Shown piece after piece: positions 1-5,222 of a DNA stretch of 6,837 nucleotides (position 1 is its first letter; each line of letters starts with the position of its first letter). Source of the stretch: Bacteroidales bacterium (lineage in GTDB: Bacteria; Bacteroidota; Bacteroidia; Bacteroidales; Muribaculaceae); the NCBI GenBank assembly GCA_900755985.1, contig CAAEIL010000236.1, positions 1 through 6,837 of the forward strand, written 5' to 3'. Below the pieces are notes generated by a model. The model worked only from the letters and a program-made list of their open reading frames with translations, was not told the DNA's origin and did not search any database. The position numbers and the translations under genes are program-made.

Positions 1-535
1 CGAGCGCCTGCCCGGAGGGCGCCGGGTGGTGCTAATCCCCGGCCACCGGCGCGAAAACTTCGGCGACGGCTTCCTCAACATATGCCATGCCATACGCGAC
101 CTCGCCAAGACTTTCTCCGGTGTCGACTTCGTATACCCCATGCACCTCAACCCCAATGTGCGCCGTCCCATTGCCCAGGTCTTTGACAAAGAGTCGTTAG
201 ACAATGTGTTTTTTATCGAACCGCTTGATTACCTGCCCTTTGTGTATATGATGAAGCTCTCGCACATCATTCTCACCGACTCGGGCGGTATTCAGGAAGA
301 AGCGCCGTCGCTGGGCAAGCCCGTACTGGTGATGCGCTCGGTCACCGAACGTCCCGAGGCCCTTGACGCCGGAACAATACACCTTGTCGGCACCGACCGC
401 GACATGATATTCGATACTTGCTCGAAGTTCCTCACCGACGACGAATACTACCGCGAGCACTCCTTGCGCGCCAACCCCTACGGTGACGGCACCGCCTGCG
501 AAAAAATCATTAGCTTCATCTCTGAAAAACTCTGA
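1..535 (+). CDS. wecB: UDP-N-acetylglucosamine 2-epimerase (non-hydrolysing), C-terminal part
   Basis: This cytoplasmic enzyme interconverts UDP-GlcNAc and UDP-ManNAc, supplying ManNAc-type sugars for surface polysaccharide. The frame is open from the left edge (first full codon at 2), so the gene is cut: about 177 residues are visible, against roughly 370-380 in the family. The visible part matches the second Rossmann-like domain. It has the GHRRENFG motif near fragment residues 14-21, whose His is a known active-site residue in E. coli WecB. It also has the nucleotide-binding signature LTDSGGIQEEAPSLGKPV followed by TERPEA, and the usual ending NPYGDG.A..I. All of these conserved positions look intact. 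A GTG at 26 could be mistaken for a start, but homology runs through it, so it is internal. The next gene on this strand begins 148 bp downstream. Family assignment is secure; the glycan it serves is not visible. Confidence 0.95.
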   Translation, partial: ERLPGGRRVVLIPGHRRENFGDGFLNICHAIRDLAKTFSGVDFVYPMHLNPNVRRPIAQVFDKESLDNVFFIEPLDYLPFVYMMKLSHIILTDSGGIQEEAPSLGKPVLVMRSVTERPEALDAGTIHLVGTDRDMIFDTCSKFLTDDEYYREHSLRANPYGDGTACEKIISFISEKL

Positions 536-580
536 CCGCAACTATCTGTCTGCCATCTCAGGCACTGACACAACTTTGAC

Positions 581-614
581 ACCGCCACATGGCGGTCAGG
601 CAAGCCTCCGACCG
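581..614 (+). repeat. Two overlapping, mutually exclusive hairpins after wecB
   Basis: The DNA at 581-586 (ACCGCC) is complementary to 591-596 (GGCGGT) with a 4-nt loop. A second possible hairpin uses CGGTC at 593-597 with GACCG at 610-614, plus an inner AGG/CCT pair at 598-600 and 605-607 and a 2-nt bulge. The two share bases 593-596, so only one can form at a time. No run of T follows either, so this is not a classical intrinsic terminator. It may mark the 3' end of the wecB transcript or be chance pairing in GC-rich DNA. Confidence 0.35.
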
Positions 615-642
615 ACGTTCGGCGCTCACCTGTAACTGACAA

Positions 643-670
643 AATGTTCGCGCACACGCGCGTAATGTTC
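643..670 (+). repeat. Direct repeat AATGTTC, 21-bp period, flanking a small palindrome
   Basis: The heptamer AATGTTC occurs at 643-649 and again at 664-670, a spacing of 21 bp or about two helical turns. It lies 14-41 bp before the glycosyltransferase start at 684. Between the copies lies a palindrome, CGCGC-acac-GCGCG (649-662). The placement would suit a regulator binding one face of the helix near the promoter or start. No good Bacteroidota promoter (TTTG / TAnnTTTG) is visible beside it, so the regulatory role is only a suggestion. Confidence 0.3.
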
Positions 671-683
671 TCTCATTCTCAAA

Positions 684-1982
684 ATGAATATATATTTCAA
701 TTATAATCTTCCTTTATTCACTTACATACTGTTAGGTATCGTCCTGCTGTGCCTGCTTTGGATATTAGTTTTTTATATCCGGCGCATAAGCCGTGTCACA
801 CGAGCCGTACGTCAGGCTAATCCTGACACAGAGACAGCCAAATCAGAATCGGCGGACGAGGCTGAGCAAGAAGAGTCCTCGCCTCTGGTATTCTCAATCG
901 ACGGCGATGACGCTGCGCCTGATGTTCCCGTCGACGACTTTACAGACACCTCAGGACACGACACGGCCGGTCTCCCCGCCGCCTCAATCGTCATCTACTG
1001 TCAGGACCAGTCGTCATGGCTCGAAGAAGCGTTACCCGACATCCTCGCACAGGTTTACGAGCCCGGATTCGAAGTCATTGTTGTCAACGAAGGCGGGTCG
1101 GACGCTACCCGCGACCTTGTAGACGGACTGTCATTGGCACATCCCAATCTATATTTGACCTATACCCCTGACGGCGCACGCAATCTCTCGCGCAAAAAAC
1201 TGGCGCTGACCATCGGTGTCAAAGCGGCCAAGAATCCCGTGGTTGTCAACGTAACCGCTGCCGTCCGCATCCCATCGCGCAACTGGCTGTACTCGATAAT
1301 GCGCAACTTTGCTTCAGAAGGTGTCGAGATTGTCCTCGGCTACGCCTGCGTCATCGATGGCGACGACAGTTATGGCCGCCGTCGCCGTGCTTTCGATTAT
1401 ATTGCTGACTCGGTTACTTGGCTCACTTCGGCCCTCGCCGGAAAGCCTTACAGAGGCACCGAATACAACCTCACCTACACCCGCGACATCTTTTTCCGTA
1501 ACAAAGGTTTCTCGCGTTCGCTCAACCTTGTCAACGGCGATGACGACATCTTCGTCAACGAGATATCAAGACGCGACAACACCGTTGTCGAGCTCTCGTA
1601 TGATTCGATGACTGTCGCCAACTGGCTCGACCATCGCGCGGCACAGGAGGACTATCTGCGTCGTCACTACTTCACATCGCGGCGCCTGCCACGCGCATCG
1701 GCGCTGCTGATGGCCTCCGGCGCCTGGGCAATATGGATAGCCCTTGCAGCTGCTGTTGGCGCCGCTCTTATCCAGCCCGGCAACATGTTGCCCGCAGCCG
1801 TCGCTCTCGTGTTAATCATTACCATTCTGCTGACAGTAACCTTGACGTGGCGGCGTGCTATGATTGCTCTCTGCTCGCGGCGCATGTTCTGGACAATACC
1901 CCGTCTGGCCATGTTCCGTCCCTTGCGCATGATGAGACTGGCATTGCGCTCGCGTCGCGCGCACAACTACACCTGGAACTGA
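684..1982 (+). CDS. Membrane-anchored family 2 glycosyltransferase with atypical DxD region
   Basis: The 432-residue protein is a GT-A fold, GT2-type glycosyltransferase expected to act at the cytoplasmic face of the inner membrane on a lipid-linked or surface glycan. In order it has a membrane segment (about 9-32), an acidic low-complexity linker (about 48-96), a GT2 domain (about 98-335), two more membrane segments (about 340-364 and 369-389) and a basic tail. GT2 landmarks are SIVI at 101-104, VVNEGGSD at 133-140, a GTEYNLTYTR acceptor-side motif near 258-267, GDDDIFVNEI at 285-294 and QEDYLRRHYFTSR at 331-343. The stretch where related enzymes carry an acidic DAD/DxD motif reads NVTAAV (189-194), so the usual metal-binding aspartates are missing there. 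The ATG at 684 is chosen because a hydrophobic anchor follows directly; no Shine-Dalgarno is evident. Donor and acceptor cannot be told from sequence. Placement after wecB suggests surface-glycan work, by inference. Confidence 0.85.
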   Translation: MNIYFNYNLPLFTYILLGIVLLCLLWILVFYIRRISRVTRAVRQANPDTETAKSESADEAEQEESSPLVFSIDGDDAAPDVPVDDFTDTSGHDTAGLPAASIVIYCQDQSSWLEEALPDILAQVYEPGFEVIVVNEGGSDATRDLVDGLSLAHPNLYLTYTPDGARNLSRKKLALTIGVKAAKNPVVVNVTAAVRIPSRNWLYSIMRNFASEGVEIVLGYACVIDGDDSYGRRRRAFDYIADSVTWLTSALAGKPYRGTEYNLTYTRDIFFRNKGFSRSLNLVNGDDDIFVNEISRRDNTVVELSYDSMTVANWLDHRAAQEDYLRRHYFTSRRLPRASALLMASGAWAIWIALAAAVGAALIQPGNMLPAAVALVLIITILLTVTLTWRRAMIALCSRRMFWTIPRLAMFRPLRMMRLALRSRRAHNYTWN

Positions 1983-1995
1983 ACCATTGACCGCA

Positions 1996-2019
1996 CGCAT
2001 ATCCAACCAGTGATATGCG
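1996..2019 (+). repeat. Perfect 8-bp inverted repeat between the glycosyltransferase and M50 protease genes
   Basis: CGCATATC (1996-2003) and GATATGCG (2012-2019) are exact reverse complements separated by the 8-nt spacer CAACCAGT. The element starts 13 bp after the glycosyltransferase stop codon and ends 42 bp before the protease ATG at 2062. There is no T-tract after it, which argues against a simple intrinsic terminator. It could be an operator for a dimeric regulator, an RNA hairpin tuning expression of the downstream gene, or a transcript-end structure. The symmetry is directly visible; the role is inference. Confidence 0.45.
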
Positions 2020-2061
2020 CCGCAAATATACCGGCCGAAATAAAGCCAATCATCCCGCAAC

Positions 2062-3219
2062 ATGTATACGCTGCTGACATTCTTAATTTTAGGTGCTGCT
2101 ATTCTGGTACATGAACTCGGCCATTTTGTGGCTGCGCGTATATTCCGTGTACATGTTTATAAATTGTCACTGTTTTTCAGCCCCGGATTCTCGCTCATCG
2201 AGTACGACCCGTTAGAAAACACCGTTCAGTTCATTATACGCGAGCGCAAGTATGTCGAGAATGTCGACGGCCGGGAGGTCGAGCAAACAACACGCAAGAG
2301 CATGCTGCAATTGCGCCTGGGACGTGAACATTACGATGCTCCGCCCACTTCCTGGCGTAACACTGTGTATATCCTTGGCTGGCTGCCATTGGGAGGTTAC
2401 TGTAGCCTCGCTGACCAAATTGTTCGCGACCATGAGGACATCAGGCCCGGCACACTCGCATCCAAACGTCCGTGGCAGCGCATCATCATTTCACTCGCGG
2501 GCGTATTCAGTAATCTTATTACGGCATTCATCGCACTTGTAGCCATTTTTTATTTCTGGACACCGATAACAATCGAACAGACATCTCAGAACGTCGCCGC
2601 AGTCATAGTGGTTGACAGCGAACAGGGACTCCCCGACGGGCTAAATCCCGGCGACACTATTATTGCTGTAAACGGCCGCCCGGTGAGCAATCCACAAGAG
2701 TTTGAGAATCTTAGCCGTAGCACCGACGCCCCGGTTTATACTATATCGGACAGCGAAGGCAATCGCTACGACATGCCATTGAGTGCATCGGCCGAGATTC
2801 CCGTTGGCATACCTCATCCAAGATATAGATTCGTCAAGCATCATCATGACTTGGGTTTTGCGTTCACGACGGCTATTCGCTTTGGCGGTCATTCTATTGC
2901 GGTCATTGCCAGGCATCCGATTATACTTTTCAATGGACGTATTGAACAAATCAATGAGACAGGTAATGATTTGTATATCGTTGACTACTCGCTATGGACC
3001 GGCATATTGTGGTCATTTGCCATCATATCTATACTTTTGGCCATATTCAACATATTGCCGATTCCGGGACTTGACGGGTCGCGCATAATTTTACCCCTTT
3101 ACGAAATTTTCAGCCGCAGCCGTGCTCCTGCCCGTGCTTATAATTTTCTTAACACACTCGGTTCTATTACCATTGCCGCTCTGTTCATCTACTTTATCAT
3201 CACCATAATCTTAGGCTGA
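2062..3219 (+). CDS. Site-2-protease-family (M50, RseP-like) intramembrane zinc metalloprotease, compact form
   Basis: The 385-residue protein has the layout of an intramembrane zinc protease that cuts membrane-bound substrates such as anti-sigma factors. The zinc motif HELGH is at 17-21 in the first membrane helix, and the third metal ligand lies in NILPIPGLDG (330-339, Asp338). Between them are LGWLPLGGYC (105-114), close to the GWLPLGGY of Bacteroidota RseP proteins, a KRPWQR...SLAGVFSNL stretch (135-152) heading the second helix (about 141-166), and one PDZ domain (about 180-245, containing GLNPGDTIIAVNGRPV). Further helices lie near 310-330 and 371-385. Catalytic residues look intact. 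It is shorter than RseP (about 420-450 residues, usually two PDZ domains) and carries a charged segment (about 47-100) before GWLPLGGY. It does not sit beside dxr, the common rseP partner, so it may be a paralogue rather than the housekeeping enzyme. By eye it is more AT-rich than its neighbours. Substrate unknown. Confidence 0.88.
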   Translation: MYTLLTFLILGAAILVHELGHFVAARIFRVHVYKLSLFFSPGFSLIEYDPLENTVQFIIRERKYVENVDGREVEQTTRKSMLQLRLGREHYDAPPTSWRNTVYILGWLPLGGYCSLADQIVRDHEDIRPGTLASKRPWQRIIISLAGVFSNLITAFIALVAIFYFWTPITIEQTSQNVAAVIVVDSEQGLPDGLNPGDTIIAVNGRPVSNPQEFENLSRSTDAPVYTISDSEGNRYDMPLSASAEIPVGIPHPRYRFVKHHHDLGFAFTTAIRFGGHSIAVIARHPIILFNGRIEQINETGNDLYIVDYSLWTGILWSFAIISILLAIFNILPIPGLDGSRIILPLYEIFSRSRAPARAYNFLNTLGSITIAALFIYFIITIILG

Positions 3220-3286
3220 GATACCCGGGCGTGTAATGGCGTGACCGGAGTTTGGTTTTGGTTTTTTGTAATTGACCGTAGAACAT

Positions 3287-4369
3287 TCAGCGGCGTATCA
3301 TATCCTGAATACGGTATGACTGAGAACGCCTTCGATGGGGAATTATTGATTTAACCATCATTTTCAGGCGATTGATAAACTTGAAGTTCTCTTTGCCACG
3401 CTCGACAAAGGGGCCTGCAAGGTCTTTATCCGGAATGATGTCGAGACGGATGCTATTGCGGTCAATGTTTTCGACGCGGGCTATCAGCGAATCAATTTCG
3501 GCAGCACGTGGCGGAATTATTCCCTGTATTGCCAAATCGGCATCGCTGAAACTGAATCGCTGTTTGCGCCACTGTTCAGCCTCTTTTTTAGAAATGTATT
3601 CGCGGCCTATGATATAGGTTGTTGAGTAAGTGTCGACATATCCGCTCTGCCGCCGTTTGAATACAGGAAGCCGCTCATCGCCTCGGCCTTTCGACTCAAT
3701 ACGCATACTGTAGGAGTTGATGCTTTCGGCGTTGAGAAGCCCCGATGGCATTACGTCAAAATCATATCTGATGTCGAGCTGCCTGAAATCAAGGTCTTCG
3801 TCGCGTACAAATCGCGAAATGAAAGGGAAGCGCTGAAGATTGGCATTGTCTGCGAGGACGTCGAGATGGAGTGTGGCGCCGATACTGTCGCGCGACCAGA
3901 TGCGCGATGCCCGGTAGCGGCCTCGTATGGTGTCGCTTGTGTTCTCTGACGAGCGTATAACCGGAGGTATGGTGTCGCCGAGATGCAGATTTATAAGATC
4001 GCACCACGAGAAGTTGCGGAGATAGGTGTCGCTGACGCTGTCAAGGCCATGGTCGTCGGTGAAGCGATAGTAAGATTTGGAGCTGATGATGCGCGGGAGC
4101 GTCCATCCTTGGTATTTGCTTGTGCTGTTGGGGATAGCGAAGTCCACCAATTTTTCGCGGAACATGAAGACGGTGTCGCTTATGGTGCTCAGAGTGGACT
4201 GTTCGCGAACAAGAGCGACGACGTGGAGTATTTTTTTACGACTGTCGCTGACTACGAGTTCGGGCAATTGGTATTCGCGCGATATCCGGTCTTTGGAAGC
4301 ATTGGCCGCAAAAGAAGCGCAGTCGGAAAACGCCGCTATGAATAGAAGAAGAGAGAGTGGCAGTCGCAT
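3287..4369 (-). CDS. Conserved Bacteroidales secreted/envelope protein of unknown function
   Basis: The function is not recognised. The 360-residue product begins with a hydrophobic signal-like segment (about 2-21), probably cleaved near SFA/NA. A Cys at 17 lies in a poor lipobox, so a lipoprotein is less likely. The mature part starts with QLPELVVSDSRKK (34-46), similar to the short strand that leads into TonB-receptor plug domains, but no plug or barrel of full size follows. The next segment, ILHVVALVREQSTLSTISD then TVFMFREKLVD (47-76), and the Tyr-rich SKSYYRFTDDHGLDSVSD (97-114) resemble, from memory, hypothetical proteins widespread in Bacteroidales. The middle looks rich in beta strands, and the C-terminus (about 334-360) is basic and may be helical. 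No catalytic motif is seen. It starts 39 bp after the batE stop on the same strand and is the last gene before a convergent junction, so it is probably transcribed with the Bat genes and works in the envelope. That link is inference. Confidence 0.75.
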   Translation of the reverse strand: MRLPLSLLLFIAAFSDCASFAANASKDRISREYQLPELVVSDSRKKILHVVALVREQSTLSTISDTVFMFREKLVDFAIPNSTSKYQGWTLPRIISSKSYYRFTDDHGLDSVSDTYLRNFSWCDLINLHLGDTIPPVIRSSENTSDTIRGRYRASRIWSRDSIGATLHLDVLADNANLQRFPFISRFVRDEDLDFRQLDIRYDFDVMPSGLLNAESINSYSMRIESKGRGDERLPVFKRRQSGYVDTYSTTYIIGREYISKKEAEQWRKQRFSFSDADLAIQGIIPPRAAEIDSLIARVENIDRNSIRLDIIPDKDLAGPFVERGKENFKFINRLKMMVKSIIPHRRRSQSYRIQDMIRR

Positions 4370-4408
4370 TGCCTGATGTGATGAATGTCACCGGAGAGGT
4401 GATGATGT

Positions 4409-5215
4409 TCAAATTCGCTCGACATCGGCGGCTGGAAGCCATGCCGAGGTGGTGTTGTTGATTTTTACGTGATACCACATTAGTGTGGCCGGGTCTTTGG
4501 GCGTGGCTACCGAGTCGGTGATAATAAGCTTGGTGCCTTCGTGAATCGGAACGACTTTGTCGGTGCCCGATGAAGGTGTTGCGGGCTGAGAGCAGAGGTT
4601 GGTGGTGGGCACGATAACGACTGCTGTATCATGGCTTTCCATGTCGGCCGATGTGCTGTATGCTATGGTAATGAAGTAGACAAAAACCGCGAGCATGAAC
4701 AGCCCCCCGAAAAATCCGATTTTGCGAATGGTAACGTGCGAAGTGAATATGTATACCGAAACGAGACCGAGCAAAATAACGAAGACAGTGAAGGCTGTCC
4801 AGGCCCATGCGTTTGGCGACATGAAAGAGACTATGCGCCGATGCATGTTGTACAGAAAAGAAGAGTCGTCTTCGGGTCGGTCGGTAATTTTGGTGCGGAC
4901 AAAGGCAAGATTGCGCCGGGCCAACTTGTTGGAGGGGTCAAGTTTGAGTGCACGCTCATAGGCAATGACTGCCTGCCCGAGGTTGCCGAGTCGGTAGTAA
5001 GTATTTCCCATATTGTAGTAAAGTTGGGTCGATACGCCGTCGTGCTGTGCTGCCAGACGATAGTAGTGCAGAGCATCGGCGTAGTTTTTCTGGGTGTAAG
5101 CGGCATCGGCTTTTGCCGCGTTATCCGAGGCGGCAAAGGCGGGACAGACGGCGAGCATGGCAACGAAGAGTGTCAGCAGGCAGATTATGCGGTATGTATG
5201 CTTTGTCATTGACAT
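4409..5215 (-). CDS. batE: BatE-like TPR and SH3-domain membrane protein (Bacteroides aerotolerance operon)
   Basis: This is a component of the Bat system, an inner-membrane/periplasmic set of proteins linked genetically to aerotolerance and envelope stress in Bacteroides and related spirochaetes; its molecular role is unsettled. The 268 residues show a signal peptide (1-28, ending AFA-AS), two TPR units (about 29-62 and 63-96; the second has YYNMGNTYYRLGNLGQAVIAY then ERALKLDPSN), and a linker. Two membrane helices follow (about 136-158 and 164-187), then a C-terminal SH3-like beta domain (about 197-268, with LCSQPATPSSGTD and WYHVKI...AWLP). The TPR and SH3 parts would both face the periplasm, suited to binding partner proteins or peptidoglycan. 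It starts 7 bp after the batD stop, so the two are clearly one operon. The ATG at 5215 is taken; a second ATG six bases on (5209) is equally possible and changes only two residues. Confidence 0.9.
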   Translation of the reverse strand: MSMTKHTYRIICLLTLFVAMLAVCPAFAASDNAAKADAAYTQKNYADALHYYRLAAQHDGVSTQLYYNMGNTYYRLGNLGQAVIAYERALKLDPSNKLARRNLAFVRTKITDRPEDDSSFLYNMHRRIVSFMSPNAWAWTAFTVFVILLGLVSVYIFTSHVTIRKIGFFGGLFMLAVFVYFITIAYSTSADMESHDTAVVIVPTTNLCSQPATPSSGTDKVVPIHEGTKLIITDSVATPKDPATLMWYHVKINNTTSAWLPAADVERI

Positions 5216-5222
5216 GGATGTG

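Noticed and set aside
571..578. CAACTTTG, one mismatch from the Bacteroidota -7 box TAnnTTTG
   Set aside because: No TTTG-like -33 element lies at the right distance upstream, and it is more than 100 bp from the next start codon.
3220..3286. Possible intrinsic terminator at the convergent junction: a T-rich run at 3251-3267 after GC-rich DNA
   Set aside because: Only a 4-bp CCGG/CCGG pairing with a 16-nt loop could be drawn (3225-3228 with 3245-3248), and the T run is interrupted by G pairs. The reverse strand has no T-tract. Transcripts from both sides must end near here, but no signal could be supported.
3983..4345. Open frame of 120 codons on the plus strand opposite the unknown secreted protein
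   Set aside because: It is antisense to a longer frame with a signal peptide and family-like motifs, and its translation shows no recognisable domain. It is best explained as a shadow of that gene.
4388..4402. Small hairpin TCACC-ggaga-GGTGA between batE and the unknown gene
   Set aside because: A 5-bp stem without a T-tract is easily chance, and the 39-bp gap fits simple cotranscription.
4631..5212. Open frame of 193 codons on the plus strand opposite batE
   Set aside because: BatE on the minus strand has TPR, membrane and SH3-like segments. The opposite frame is Val/Gly-rich without domains, as expected of an antisense shadow.
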